A stretch of 64,000 nucleotides of DNA from Bradyrhizobium sp. Ghvi (GCF_900115265.1 NZ_FOVU01000005.1:620001-684000); one strand, 5' to 3'; positions 27,222 to 36,431 are shown, numbered from the stretch's first letter. Program-made: numbers and translations. The notes: generated from the letters alone by a model not told the origin.

Positions 27222-27398
27222 ATGAGTGTTGAAGGCAAGATCAAGGAAGGCGCCGGCTATATCAAGGAAGAGATGAACGAGCACGGCAAGGATGCCAAGA
27301 GCCAGCGCAAAGCCCAGGAGGGGCGTGATCTTCGCAACGAAGGCCGCATGGAAGACGGCAAGCCGCCGAAAACCACCAAGCCGGGCACCGGTCACTAA
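27222..27398 (+). CDS. CsbD-like small stress protein
   Basis: 58 residues from an ATG behind a perfect AGGAGG at 27211-27216; the longer upstream frame has no such signal. The start MSVEGKIKEGAGYIKEEMNE resembles the CsbD family (general stress, hydrophilic, intrinsically flexible). The rest is almost entirely charged or polar, ending PPKTTKPGTGH. The family is induced by envelope or osmotic stress in several bacteria. It is a single gene ended by its own terminator. Confidence 0.7.
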   Translation: MSVEGKIKEGAGYIKEEMNEHGKDAKSQRKAQEGRDLRNEGRMEDGKPPKTTKPGTGH

Positions 27399-27414
27399 TC
27401 CGGTTTGATTTGGA

Positions 27415-27446
27415 AACCGCCCTTGGCCTGCGCCGAGGGCGGTTTT
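27415..27446 (+). terminator. Rho-independent terminator
   Basis: AACCGCCCT (27415-27423) pairs with AGGGCGGTT (27436-27444), followed by TTG. It ends the CsbD-like gene. Confidence 0.75.
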
Positions 27447-27597
27447 GTGTGAGCTGGAAGCACCGCCGCGCGCACGTCTGCGGATTTCCACAGCATCACT
27501 TGTCCACACCCACGACACGCAGTAGCGAGTCGCGGATCCAGCCTACTAGCCATCGATATCTTGCAAAACGTGCTCGCGTGTCGTTTTTAATCCCGGC

Positions 27598-28023
27598 ATG
27601 AGCACCAAGTCGCGCGAGGTCATCTGGAGCGGCCGCATCATGGGCGCGGAGATTTCCGCCAAGCACGCCCGTGAAGAGGCCAAGAAGGCCGTGCGCGAGG
27701 CCGACCGGGCCGAAGCCGAAGCGTGGTCGGTGCGCATGGAAGGTTACGGCGGTCCCGCGCAACCGTCGCCGACGATCGCGCAATGTCTCAACGGCGGCCT
27801 CTGCTGGCTCGAGGTCGAGTGCGTCAGGTGCAAGTCGCGCGCGAGCCTGCCGCTCGATGCGATCCGTCGTCCCCGCGACACGCCGATCTGGAAGCTGGAG
27901 GCTTCGCTGAAGTGCCGGTCATGCCGGAAGGGACGGTCCGCGCCGCCGGTCCACATGATCAAGCTGACCGCCACGCGGAGCATCACGCCGTACAAATGGG
28001 TGCATCCGACCGAGGAGCGCTAG
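27598..28023 (+). CDS. Conserved zinc-ribbon-like hypothetical protein
   Basis: 141 residues from the ATG at 27598. The N-terminal third is a charged helix (KHAREEAKKAVREADRAEAE). The C-terminal part has two CxxC-type knuckles, CVRCKSRASLPLDAI and CRSCRKGRSAPP, that could bind zinc, then the segment VHMIKLTATRSITPYKWVHP. This C-terminal coding sequence recurs as a fragment at about 35.5 kb in the window, showing it belongs to a multi-copy family. Proteins of this kind are common in Bradyrhizobium genomes as I recall; none has a known function. Confidence 0.72.
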   Translation: MSTKSREVIWSGRIMGAEISAKHAREEAKKAVREADRAEAEAWSVRMEGYGGPAQPSPTIAQCLNGGLCWLEVECVRCKSRASLPLDAIRRPRDTPIWKLEASLKCRSCRKGRSAPPVHMIKLTATRSITPYKWVHPTEER

Positions 28024-28292
28024 AATTTGCCGATCGAGGCGCGCCAAGGATCGACTTGATCTGGAGCATCTACTCATCAAACGCGATGTCCGGTCATCTC
28101 GAGAGCGGCTGAAGAGCGGAGGCTCGGCAACACGCCGACGCATAAACCCGCGATCTCCGGGGCCGGTTGGAGGAGATCGGGAAAAGGTAAGCGTCCGCGC
28201 GCTGGATTGCTGGCCAGCCATTGTCCGCTCGTTTCCAGGGACCAACAATGCAGTAACGCCGCAGCTACGCGATCTCGTTAAAATGGCATGGC

Positions 28293-29531
28293 TTACCTTC
28301 GCGCACAATCGAGCTCCTTGGCCACTCCTGGGTTTGCGGCACGCGCGAGCACGATCGCCGCGGCGATCACTTCCAGCGCAATGGTCAACAGCAGCGCAGC
28401 GCCGTAATCGCCTCTCCAGCCGCGGATGAGACCGATCAATCCGGGACCGAAAGCGCCGACCGTGCCGCTGATCGAGGTGAACAGCCCCATCACCACTGTG
28501 AAGTTTTGGACTTCGAACTCGCGATGGATGATCAGCGGCGGCAGTGTGATGAGGTTTCCGATCGAAAAGCCGAACACTCCAGAAGCAAGCAGCACGAGAT
28601 GGACGTTGTCGCTCAGGTGGATGGTGAACACCGCCACGGACTGGCTCACCAGCGAAATGGCGGCAACAAGCCGCGGGTCGAGGAGGTCTGCGACGACGCT
28701 GAGCGAGACCCGTCCGACGATCGCCATCAAGGTCATTACACTGACCGCGAGCCCCGCCTTAAGAGCCCCGATCTTCGGCTCAAGTATCGCGATCTGATGC
28801 ACGATGAAGCCGACCTGCGCGATGATCCCGAGCGCAAAGGGAATCGCGATTGTCCAAAACGCCGGCCGGCGCACTATCTCGCCACGGGAGATACCAGTGC
28901 CAGGCGCCGGCGAAGATTGGTCAGCGCTCGCGGCCGTCGCGCTCACATTCGGCGGCGGGCCGATCCAGGCGAACGTGGCCGGAAGCAGAACGATCAGGAG
29001 GACTGCGCTCGCGGCCACCATTGCGGTCTGAAATCCAAGGTGGCTCACCAGAACCATCAGCAATGGCGTCACGATGATGCCGCCGGAGCTCGCACCGAGG
29101 AAGGCTAGGCTAATTGCAAGACCTCGGCGCCGCACGAACCAGGCGCCGATCACCGCCGGAATGATGACGGTGCCCATGCCGACCCAGCCGAGCGACATCA
29201 ACGCGAATGCCGCGTACAGGGTCCACGGTGCGGCCGCGAAGGGGAGCAGCACCATGGAGGTGGCAAGGCACGCAATCCCTGCCAGCGCCAAGCGCTTCAG
29301 GCCGAGCTGCCCCACGATCTCGTCGGTGAAGATGACGACGACGTTGCCGATCAAGAGCGACAGCGTGCTGGCGCCCGAGATCAGCGGGGGCGGCCAGCCG
29401 TTCAGACGCTCCAGCTCGATCAGGTAAATGCCCTGCGCGTACAGTGCAAAGCCGAAGATCGATAGCGCCAGCAGGAAACATGCAAGCACCACCCGCCAGC
29501 CCGCGTAGCGCGGTGACGTCTCGTCGTACAT
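28293..29531 (-). CDS. MFS transporter (monocarboxylate/oxalate-type)
   Basis: 412 residues with twelve predicted membrane segments. N-terminal sequence (RYAGWRVVLACFLLALSIFG) and the loop between TM2 and TM3 (VGQLGLKRLALAGIACLATS) follow the monocarboxylate/oxalate-formate antiporter-like branch of the major facilitator superfamily. The central loop is short (ASADQSSPAPGTGIS). The substrate cannot be derived. It stands alone, with 269 bases of apparently empty sequence after it and about 540 bases before it. Confidence 0.85.
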   Translation of the reverse strand: MYDETSPRYAGWRVVLACFLLALSIFGFALYAQGIYLIELERLNGWPPPLISGASTLSLLIGNVVVIFTDEIVGQLGLKRLALAGIACLATSMVLLPFAAAPWTLYAAFALMSLGWVGMGTVIIPAVIGAWFVRRRGLAISLAFLGASSGGIIVTPLLMVLVSHLGFQTAMVAASAVLLIVLLPATFAWIGPPPNVSATAASADQSSPAPGTGISRGEIVRRPAFWTIAIPFALGIIAQVGFIVHQIAILEPKIGALKAGLAVSVMTLMAIVGRVSLSVVADLLDPRLVAAISLVSQSVAVFTIHLSDNVHLVLLASGVFGFSIGNLITLPPLIIHREFEVQNFTVVMGLFTSISGTVGAFGPGLIGLIRGWRGDYGAALLLTIALEVIAAAIVLARAANPGVAKELDCARR

Positions 29532-30075
29532 GTGCGGCCCGAGCCCCCGCCGCTTCCCGAGCGGCGCGCACTACATACACGCAGTAGTCGTGGAAAGCGA
29601 GTCACGAATGATGGCGCGAATGTAACGTCTATTCATTGCGAGAGAAGCGCCTTGCGCCTCGAAGCGTCGACGAAGGCGGGAACGATCATCCCGTCGTTGC
29701 ACGAGCGTGTCCCAAGAGCGCGCGTGCTCCGGATGGACGAACGGCAATGAACATTCCGCCGGCATCCATCTATCGAATCCGGCGGCGCCATCGATTTTTG
29801 GCAATGTCCTGAAAATTCAGGGGCCACCGGCGACATCTCGCGCGGGCCCTTCAACCTCTCGGTTCTCGATGGCGGCACTGTGCGCCGCCGAACCAGGTTT
29901 GGAGATGCGCGAGGTTCTATTTCGGGACAGTGCAACGTTTAAGGGTGTTTTGCGCGGCTGAAGTGGGAAGAGATCGCGGCGAAGTAGGCCGCCCGCCCAA
30001 GCCTCGCGGGGCGGCACGGAAGAAGCCCGCCCGAGCCGTGGCCGTGACTCCGGATCGAAGAAAGAGTAGCTTGGA
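29532..30075. other. Intergenic region without a supported gene
   Basis: About 540 bases between the MFS gene and the divergent Crp-like regulator. Short open frames exist on both strands but none has a convincing ribosome-binding site or recognisable protein. It presumably holds the promoters of both flanking genes. Confidence 0.5.
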
Positions 30076-30939
30076 GTGGAGACATTCGAAAGCCGGTTGA
30101 GAAGGTGGGATCGGAACGTTTCGGAGGCGCGCCATGGGATAGCGCCTGATCGTGCGCTGAGCAGCACCAACCGCGAGCAGACGGTTTCGGTCCAGAACCG
30201 CCTGCTGGCCGGACTTGCGCCACCTTCCTTCGAGCGACTTCGCCCTTTCCTTGAGCCGATCGCGCTCAAGCGCCACGCGGTTCTTCAGGACTATCACTAT
30301 CCGATTGAGTACATCTACTTCATCGAGCGCGGCGTTGCATCGATATTGATGCGGACGCAGCACGACGGCCCGGTGGAGATCTCGATGGTTGGGCGGCTGG
30401 GTTTCGTCGGTGTGGCGGCCGTGCTCGGCATACAGCGGTCCCCCAACCGATGCCTCATGTTGGTCCCCGGCTATGGATTGCGCATCGCCGTCTCCGACCT
30501 GCAAAGGATCGCGCAACGTTGCCCCGACGTCCAGCAACAGCTGTTCAACTATATCCATGCGCTGCTGGTGCAGAACGCCCAGACAAACCTTTGCAGCGCC
30601 CGCCACGGCCTCGAAGAAAGGCTAAGCCGCTGGTTGCTGCTTGCGGTGGACCGGCTGGACGACCACATCATTCCCGTCACGCATGACATGCTGTCGGTCA
30701 TCCTGGGCGTGCGGCGAGCCAGCATCACGACCACGCTGGCCGAGCTGGAACAGACAGGTGGACTGGTCAGGCAGCGCGGCGGGATCAATGTGTGCGATCG
30801 CGCAGCACTCGAACGTCGAACCTGTGAATGCTATCGGATCATTGCATCGGAATACGGATACCTGAACCGCGGCGGCTTGCATCAGCATTGCATTTCCGCT
30901 GACATCGGACTGATCCGCAGCTGTCTTTGCTGCATCTGA
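30076..30939 (+). CDS. Crp/Fnr family transcriptional regulator
   Basis: 287 residues if the GTG at 30076 is used; the conserved part begins about residue 37 (VSVQNRLLAGLAPPSFERLR). A cyclic-nucleotide-binding-like beta roll follows (IYFIERGVASILMRTQHDG, then VEISMVGRLGFVGVAAVLG) and a C-terminal winged helix with LGVRRASITTTLAELEQTG. The FNR-type N-terminal cysteine cluster is absent, so it is not a [4Fe-4S] oxygen sensor. Several cysteines occur near the C-terminus (CISADIGLIRSCLCC). The family is common in Bradyrhizobium as stand-alone regulators. It lies upstream of the ABC transporter operon and may control it. Confidence 0.82.
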   Translation: METFESRLRRWDRNVSEARHGIAPDRALSSTNREQTVSVQNRLLAGLAPPSFERLRPFLEPIALKRHAVLQDYHYPIEYIYFIERGVASILMRTQHDGPVEISMVGRLGFVGVAAVLGIQRSPNRCLMLVPGYGLRIAVSDLQRIAQRCPDVQQQLFNYIHALLVQNAQTNLCSARHGLEERLSRWLLLAVDRLDDHIIPVTHDMLSVILGVRRASITTTLAELEQTGGLVRQRGGINVCDRAALERRTCECYRIIASEYGYLNRGGLHQHCISADIGLIRSCLCCI

Positions 30940-31151
30940 CACAATCATTCGAACATCTTCCAAATCCTTGTTCGACTTGGCGGCTGCCGATCTCCGTACG
31001 GCAGCGTACCGAGTGACCGGCTTTAGTAGAACGGCAATCAGAGCCTGAAAGCTTTAGTTATTTCGAAACAAAGAGATCCAGGACGGAGCCAGACTGATCC
31101 CTCATCTGGATGAGCCTTCTCCAACTGGCGACATCCAGAGGAGGATTGAAG

Positions 31152-32495
31152 ATGGGCATGGGTAGATCCCTGCGCGTCACGCGACGCCGTTTCCTCGAGC
31201 AAGCCGGTCTCTCCATTGCTGCCGCCTCGGCGACCTCCGTGACCGCGCCATTCATCTCCAAAGCTCTCGCGGACACCAAGTCGCTCTCCATTGTGCAATG
31301 GAGCCATTTTGTGCCGGAGTACGACAAATGGTTCGATCAGTTCGCAAAGGACTGGGGTACGAAAAACAACATCAGCGTCAGCGTCGACCATATCCCGGTC
31401 GGCAACGTCGCCGCGCGTGCGGCTGCCGAAGCCTCGGCCCAATCAGGTCACGATCTGTTCGGCTGGAACGGCGCGGGCGGAGCACATCTCTACCGGAAAT
31501 TCCTGGTGGACGTGACGAGCCTCGTCGAAGCGACTGAAAAGAAGTACGGCAAAGTCAGCACGATCGGCCGACAGATCGGCTACAACCAGGACGACAGGAC
31601 CTGGTCTGCGTTTCCCGATTTCTACATCAACTTTCCCGCCATGTATCGGAAGAGCATGTGGGACGAGATCGGCATGAAGCCGGACACCTGGGACGACGTG
31701 CGCAGCGGCGGAGCCAAGCTGAAAGCCAAGGGCCATCCGGTCGGAATCTCACTCGGGCACAGCAATGACCCGAACACGACTTGGCGTGGCCTGCTGTGGA
31801 GCTTTGGAGGTGCGCTGCAAGATGCCGAAGGCAAGAGCGTCGTGCTCAACAGCAAGGAGACGGTCGAGGCCGTCAAGTTCGTCACCGCGCTCTACAAGGA
31901 GGCGATGACGTCGGAAGTCCTGTCGTGGGACGACTCCAGCAACAACCGCTATCTTGTTTCGGGTATCGGCTCGATGATCGTCAATCCGATCTCTGCCTAT
32001 CGGACGTTCCAGAAGGCAAACAAAAAAGGCGCTGACGACACCTTCGTGATGGCTCCGCCGAAGGGACCGGTACGCCAGATCATGGGCGGCGCCTCCGAGT
32101 TTTACGGCGTCTGGAAATTCGCCAGGAATCAGGAAGGTGCAATCGAATTCCTCAAATATTACGCTGATCACTGGCCAGAGGCATTCAAAGCGAGCGAGGG
32201 CTACAACAATCCGTGCTTTGCGAACCTTGTGCCGAAGCCGATGCCAATTCTCTCGAACGATCCGACCTCGAGCCCGGCTGACAAACTGTCGGTGCTGCAG
32301 GATTCCGAGCAGTGGTCGGCATCTCCGGGATATCCCGGTCCATCCTGGCCCGCGGTCGACGAAGTCTACAACGACTTCGTCATCTGCGACATGATGTCCA
32401 AGGCTGCGACGGGCCAAATGTCCGCCGAGGACTCGGTCAAGTGGGCGCATCAACAGTCCGAGGCGATCTTCACGAAGTGGCACGGGAAAACCTGA
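31152..32495 (+). CDS. Carbohydrate-type ABC transporter substrate-binding protein (Tat-exported)
   Basis: 447 residues from the ATG at 31152, which is preceded by GAGGAGG at 31137-31143. The N-terminus carries a twin-arginine signal, VTRRRFLEQAGLSIAAASA. The mature protein is a family 1 extracellular solute-binding protein: LFGWNGAGGAHLYRKFLVDV, then WDEIGMKPDTWDDVRSGG and GRGL-type hinge segments (TTWRGLLWSFGGALQDAEGK). It is first in an operon with an ATPase and two permeases of the carbohydrate-uptake-transporter-1 class. Sugar identity is not visible; there is no linked glycosidase. Its stop overlaps a possible upstream ATG of the ATPase gene. Confidence 0.9.
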   Translation: MGMGRSLRVTRRRFLEQAGLSIAAASATSVTAPFISKALADTKSLSIVQWSHFVPEYDKWFDQFAKDWGTKNNISVSVDHIPVGNVAARAAAEASAQSGHDLFGWNGAGGAHLYRKFLVDVTSLVEATEKKYGKVSTIGRQIGYNQDDRTWSAFPDFYINFPAMYRKSMWDEIGMKPDTWDDVRSGGAKLKAKGHPVGISLGHSNDPNTTWRGLLWSFGGALQDAEGKSVVLNSKETVEAVKFVTALYKEAMTSEVLSWDDSSNNRYLVSGIGSMIVNPISAYRTFQKANKKGADDTFVMAPPKGPVRQIMGGASEFYGVWKFARNQEGAIEFLKYYADHWPEAFKASEGYNNPCFANLVPKPMPILSNDPTSSPADKLSVLQDSEQWSASPGYPGPSWPAVDEVYNDFVICDMMSKAATGQMSAEDSVKWAHQQSEAIFTKWHGKT

Positions 32496-32527
32496 TGCCG
32501 CGCCGCGCATCGGTTCCGGGAGGTTTG

Positions 32528-33556
32528 ATGGCAGCAGTTTTAACCAGAAACATCGTCAAGACATTCGCCGACGTCGCCGCTGTCAATGGCATTTCGCTCA
32601 ACGTGCCGGACGGCGAGTTCATGGTTCTGCTCGGCCCCTCGGGGTGTGGCAAGACGACTTTTCTGCGCATCATTTGCGGTCTCGAGCAACAGACGAGCGG
32701 CGATCTCCTGATCGGCGGCAACGTCGTCAACGACATCCCGCCACGCGCCCGCGGCGTGGCGATGATGTTCCAGAGCTATGGGCTCTATCCGCACTATACG
32801 GTACGCAACAACATTGCCTTTCCGTTGCGTACGCAACGAGTGTCGCGCGATGAAATCAAGAAGAAGGTCGAGTGGGCATCGCAATTGCTTGGTATCGATC
32901 ACCTTCTCGATCGGCGGCCGCGGCAGCTATCCGGCGGCGAGCGGCAGCGTGTGGCACTGGCGCGCGCACTCGTTCGCGAACCGACGGCGCTCTTGCTCGA
33001 CGAACCGCTGTCCAATCTCGACGCCAAGCTGCGCACCTCGGCCCGTCAGGAAATCAAGAATTTTCAGCAGCGGGTTCATCTCACCACCATCCATGTGACC
33101 CATGATCAGGTTGAAGCGATGGGCATGGGAGACCGTATCGCAGTCATCGACCATGGGCGGGTCCGGCAGGTGGGAACTCCGACCGAGATCTACCAGAATC
33201 CCGCTGACCTGTTCGTCGCCACCTTCGTCGGCGCACCTCCAATGAATATCGTTACTCGCAATGGCGGCGGCTATCTCGGATTCCGGCCGGAAAATTTACT
33301 GCCCAGGCGTATGATCGAGGATGACGCGGCGACTGAATTCTCGTTTCGCGTCGATCGTTCCGAATACCTAGGGTCCGAGCGTATCGTGTACGGCGTGATT
33401 GATGGCTACGAGTCAAAGCAGCCGATCACGGCCAAGTTGCCCCCCGCCCACGTAGCTGAAGACAGCATTCGCCCCGGCGAGTGGCACGAGTTTGCGGTGA
33501 AGAACAGCGCGCTACGTCATTTCGATAGCAGCGGCCGTCATCGCACGCGCAATTGA
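32528..33556 (+). CDS. ABC transporter ATP-binding protein (MalK/UgpC-like)
   Basis: 342 residues from the ATG at 32528, preceded by GGGAGG; an ATG at 32495 overlapping the previous stop is an alternative. Walker A is GPSGCGKTT, the Q loop is in MMFQSYGLYPHYTVRNNIAF, the signature is LSGGERQRVALARAL, Walker B is ALLLDEPLSNLD and the switch His is in TIHVTHDQVEAMGMGDR. A C-terminal OB-fold (TOBE) region of about 100 residues completes the MalK-type layout, somewhat short compared with typical 350-370 residue members. It energises the two permeases that follow. Confidence 0.92.
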   Translation: MAAVLTRNIVKTFADVAAVNGISLNVPDGEFMVLLGPSGCGKTTFLRIICGLEQQTSGDLLIGGNVVNDIPPRARGVAMMFQSYGLYPHYTVRNNIAFPLRTQRVSRDEIKKKVEWASQLLGIDHLLDRRPRQLSGGERQRVALARALVREPTALLLDEPLSNLDAKLRTSARQEIKNFQQRVHLTTIHVTHDQVEAMGMGDRIAVIDHGRVRQVGTPTEIYQNPADLFVATFVGAPPMNIVTRNGGGYLGFRPENLLPRRMIEDDAATEFSFRVDRSEYLGSERIVYGVIDGYESKQPITAKLPPAHVAEDSIRPGEWHEFAVKNSALRHFDSSGRHRTRN

Positions 33557-33571
33557 GGCGGGGGGACTTGT

Positions 33572-34501
33572 ATGGCCGTCATCGCGGAACCTGTTGCCAA
33601 GCCGGTTTCACGCTTTCACTTCATCTTCGACCGTCGCGGGGTGTTCGAAGCCGTGTTGGTCGCACCGGCGATACTGTATGTTCTCCTTCTGGTTGGCTTG
33701 CCGCTCCTGCTCGCGATCTACTACTCACTCAGCGCCTATACGATATACAATCCGACCTGGAAATTTGTTGGCTTGGCGAACTTCGAGCAGATTCTGCAAG
33801 ATCCGACTTTCTTCGATACCCTGCGCAACACCTTTGTTTTTACGTTCGGCTCGCAACTGCTGGGCCTCGTGCTCGGAAAATTCGGAGCCTTCTTGTTGTT
33901 GCGGCCGTTCCGCGGCCGCAAGATCGTGCGGGCGCTGATCATCCTGCCGTTTGCGGTGCCGGTCGCGCTGGCTACGATCGCCTGGCAATGGATGTTCGAT
34001 TCGTTGTACAGCGTGATCAACTGGACGCTGATTGCGTCCGGCATCCTCACGCGTGAACAAGCACCGAACTGGCTCGGCAATCCCCACCTCGCGATGCTGT
34101 GCATCGTCATCATCAATGCCTGGCGTTTCTTTCCCTTCGCCATCGTGATCTTCCTGGCCGGCATCACCGCCGTTCCGCAGGACGTCATTGACGCCGCCAC
34201 GGTTGATGGTGCGGGCTTCTGGCGTCGCAACTACCAGATCATCCTGCCGATGATCCTGCCGATCATGGCTATCGGCCTGATCTTCGGCATCGTCTTCACG
34301 TTCACCGACCTTTCCATCGTCTTCTTGCTGACGATGGGGGGGCCCGGCGGCGCGACTTCGGTGCTCGGATTTGCCGGCTTTCAGACCGGCATCGTATCCG
34401 GGGACGTGGCGCACGGCGCTGCCATATCGCTGTTCATGCTGCCGGTGCTGCTCGTCGTGGTGGTCTTCATGCTGCGCTTCATTCGTCGTCGGGAGATCTG
34501 A
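33572..34501 (+). CDS. Carbohydrate ABC transporter permease 1 (MalF/UgpA-like)
   Basis: 309 residues with six membrane segments. After a hydrophilic N-terminus the first segment is VLVAPAILYVLLLVGLPLLL. The EAA loop that contacts the ATPase is visible as DVIDAATVDGAGFWRRNYQI with the conserved Gly, near residue 208. It is cotranscribed between the ATPase gene (15-base gap) and the second permease. Confidence 0.92.
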   Translation: MAVIAEPVAKPVSRFHFIFDRRGVFEAVLVAPAILYVLLLVGLPLLLAIYYSLSAYTIYNPTWKFVGLANFEQILQDPTFFDTLRNTFVFTFGSQLLGLVLGKFGAFLLLRPFRGRKIVRALIILPFAVPVALATIAWQWMFDSLYSVINWTLIASGILTREQAPNWLGNPHLAMLCIVIINAWRFFPFAIVIFLAGITAVPQDVIDAATVDGAGFWRRNYQIILPMILPIMAIGLIFGIVFTFTDLSIVFLLTMGGPGGATSVLGFAGFQTGIVSGDVAHGAAISLFMLPVLLVVVVFMLRFIRRREI

Positions 34502-34502
34502 C

Positions 34503-35348
34503 ATGTCCCGCTTTGTTGCCCGCTCGGCCCGCGAGACCGGATTTTTCCTTGGCATAGCGTTCTTTGTCATCCTGGCCGCGTTTCCGTTCTATTGGATGGT
34601 GATCACGGCGTTCAAACAGAACAGCGACCTCTATAACATCGCCAACACTCCGTTCTGGTTCAATGAGCCGCCGACGTTGGACCACATCAAGTACCTGTTC
34701 TCGCAGACCCTGTTCACGCGGTGGCTGTTGAATTCACTCATCATAGGTCTCTGCGTTACAGCCATCACGCTGCTAACCGCGGTGCCGGCTGGCTATAGCC
34801 TTGCTCGCATGACCAGCCGGAGGGGCGAAGCTCTCGGAATCTTCATCTTCCTGACATACCTCGTGCCGCCGACCCTGCTATTCCTGCCGCTGTCGCGGAT
34901 CATCGCTGAACTCGGTCTGCAAAACTCGATGTGGTCGCTGGTCCTGGTTTATCCGACCTTCACGATCCCGTTCTGCTCGTGGTTGCTGATGGGATTCTTC
35001 AAGGCACTACCGGTCGAGATCGAGGAAGCTGCAATCGTCGACGGCTGCAGTTTGTTCGGCGCCTTCATCAAGATGGCAGTCCCGCTGTCGGTACCGGCGA
35101 TCCTCACGGTGGTGATCTTCACGTTCACCTTGACCTTACAGGAGTTCGTCTACGCTCTGACCTTCGTTTCGTCATCCGACCAAAAGCCGATCACGCTGGG
35201 CGTATCGACCGACTTGATTCGCGGCGACGTATTCTTCTGGGGCGAGATCATGGCCGGCGCATTGATCGCCGCCATACCTGTGGCTATTGCCTACAATCTA
35301 TTCCTCGATCGCTTCATCGCCGGCATCACCGGCGGCGCCGTCAAGTAG
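34503..35348 (+). CDS. Carbohydrate ABC transporter permease 2 (MalG/UgpE-like)
   Basis: 281 residues from the ATG at 34503, two bases after the previous permease; the longer frame from 34371 is antisense-free but overlaps that gene. Six membrane segments are predicted. The EAA loop is EIEEAAIVDGCSLFGAFIKM (about residue 175). Together with the previous permease it makes the transmembrane channel of the importer. The operon ends here: repeats and gene fragments follow. Confidence 0.92.
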   Translation: MSRFVARSARETGFFLGIAFFVILAAFPFYWMVITAFKQNSDLYNIANTPFWFNEPPTLDHIKYLFSQTLFTRWLLNSLIIGLCVTAITLLTAVPAGYSLARMTSRRGEALGIFIFLTYLVPPTLLFLPLSRIIAELGLQNSMWSLVLVYPTFTIPFCSWLLMGFFKALPVEIEEAAIVDGCSLFGAFIKMAVPLSVPAILTVVIFTFTLTLQEFVYALTFVSSSDQKPITLGVSTDLIRGDVFFWGEIMAGALIAAIPVAIAYNLFLDRFIAGITGGAVK

Positions 35349-35380
35349 TTGCAGGAGTGCTCGACGTCTGCTCCAACATG

Positions 35381-35466
35381 AAAAACCCCGCGGCGGAGTT
35401 TCTCCGCGCGGATGTTACGAACGTTCGACGTTGCCATTCTGCCGGTGTTTTGCCCGAAGTGTCAAA
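35381..35466 (+). repeat. Dispersed repeat: degenerate hairpin plus conserved TGCCATTCTGCC core (copy 1)
   Basis: A hairpin-like AAAAACCCCGCGGCGGAG (from 35381) with a T-rich loop is followed by the core at 35432-35466, which begins TGCCATTCTGCCGGTGTTTT. The same layout with few changes recurs at 38739-38829. The hairpin may terminate the ABC operon. Confidence 0.65.
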
Positions 35467-35490
35467 GTCGAGCGAGCGAGGCTTGGAAGG

Positions 35491-35572
35491 TCCGTCGGTC
35501 TGCATGATCAAGCTGATCGCAACGCGGAGCATCACGCCCTACAGATGGGTGCATCCGACCGAGGAGCGTTAG
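35491..35572 (+). pseudogene. 3' fragment of the zinc-ribbon-like hypothetical gene family
   Basis: The last 27 codons before the stop at 35572 encode MIKLIATRSITPYRWVHPTE and the tail ER, nearly identical to the C-terminus of the intact gene at 27598-28023. DNA similarity covers about 80 bases and the stop and following bases as well. No 5' part of the gene is present; it is joined directly to the dispersed repeat. Confidence 0.8.
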
Positions 35573-35655
35573 AATTTTACGGAGCTAGAGGCGACGAAGA
35601 TTCAGTGCTGCGGGGGAGGGGAGTTGCTGCATCTCTTCAGAATATTACCTTCTCG

Positions 35656-35705
35656 GCATTGCGAGCGCAGCGGAGCGATCCAAAATCTTCGCTGCGCTCG
35701 CAACG
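35656..35705. repeat. Palindromic repeat (TTGCGAGCGCAGCG type)
   Basis: TTGCGAGCGCAGCG (35659-35672) has a perfect 14-base complement, CGCTGCGCTCGCAA (35690-35703). It is a widespread kind of intergenic palindrome in high-GC Proteobacteria. Confidence 0.7.
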
Positions 35706-35780
35706 ATTTGCTGATGCTTCGCTACGTTGCACGCGGGAAACGTCCTGCTGCGGAAACAGTGAGGCCGAGCAAGAGGTTTC

Positions 35781-36065
35781 TTAACGGCACACCCACGCGC
35801 CGTTGACAAGCACGCGGACGCAGGCAGGTGCCGCGACAGCGGCCCCGGCCGCTGCTGCCCCTACGGCCGCTCCGCCGACTACGGCCCGGCGCGTTGTTCG
35901 GCGCGCGACGCCAGCGACACTCGCAGGAGTGGCCGGCCGTCCGACGCGGGCCTGTGCGCTCTGGACGGAAAATGAAGGGCCGTCGTCTGACGACCACTGC
36001 ACCGAACCTGTTGCTGCAAACGCAAGTACGGCAGCGGCAAGCAACCATTTTCTATCACGTCGCAT
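35781..36065 (-). CDS. Small exported Ala-rich protein
   Basis: 94 residues. Signal peptide MRRDRKWLLAAAVLAFAATG is followed by QARVGRPATPASVAGVARRT, a block I recall from several Bradyrhizobium exported proteins, then a Gly/Ala-rich hydrophobic segment (AVVGGAAVGAAAAGAAVAA, about residues 62-80) that could span a membrane. The C-terminus has two Cys (PACVRVLVNGAWVCR). Function unknown. A FixK-type box lies about 80 bases upstream of its start. Confidence 0.68.
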   Translation of the reverse strand: MRRDRKWLLAAAVLAFAATGSVQWSSDDGPSFSVQSAQARVGRPATPASVAGVARRTTRRAVVGGAAVGAAAAGAAVAAPACVRVLVNGAWVCR

Positions 36066-36140
36066 AACAGCCTCCTTTTGCTTGACCTTGAAAAACTCCT
36101 AAGTTCGGAAGCAGCGAGACATCGCACGACGACTTAGGCG

Positions 36141-36154
36141 TTGACCTGGATCAA
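36141..36154. promoter_or_regulatory. FNR/FixK-type box
   Basis: TTGACCTGGATCAA fits TTGA-N6-TCAA. The centre lies about 82 bases upstream of the minus-strand exported protein gene starting at 36065, a distance suitable for activation. Confidence 0.55.
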
Positions 36155-36417
36155 CGTCCGTGCGGCAAGCGAATACCATTCAATAGCTGGCAGCGCCCTC
36201 GCGGATTCCGGGCTGAGTGCGGGCGAACAAGTACATTCAACAACTTGCGCCCAGAGATCAGCGAGATCCTCGCCGCTTCGTGGCATTCGCGCCATGTTGG
36301 CACTTTTTTCGGGACGATCAGCTGAAGCGGTGCGTAGGCACCAGAACGAAAGTTCATACGAGCGTCCCACAAACGCATTTTCGACCGAGCACACGGAGGA
36401 CACGACGTGCCGTGACG

Positions 36418-36431
36418 TTGATGTGCATCAA
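36418..36431. promoter_or_regulatory. FNR/FixK-type box, perfect palindrome
   Basis: TTGATGTGCATCAA is a fully symmetrical FNR consensus site. The centre is about 155 bases upstream of the DUF1254 gene start at 36580. Confidence 0.65.

Noticed and set aside
36134..36403. Minus-strand frame of 89 codons in the gap with the FixK-type boxes
   Set aside because: No ribosome-binding site or recognisable protein, and it overlaps one FixK-type box; more likely non-coding regulatory DNA.
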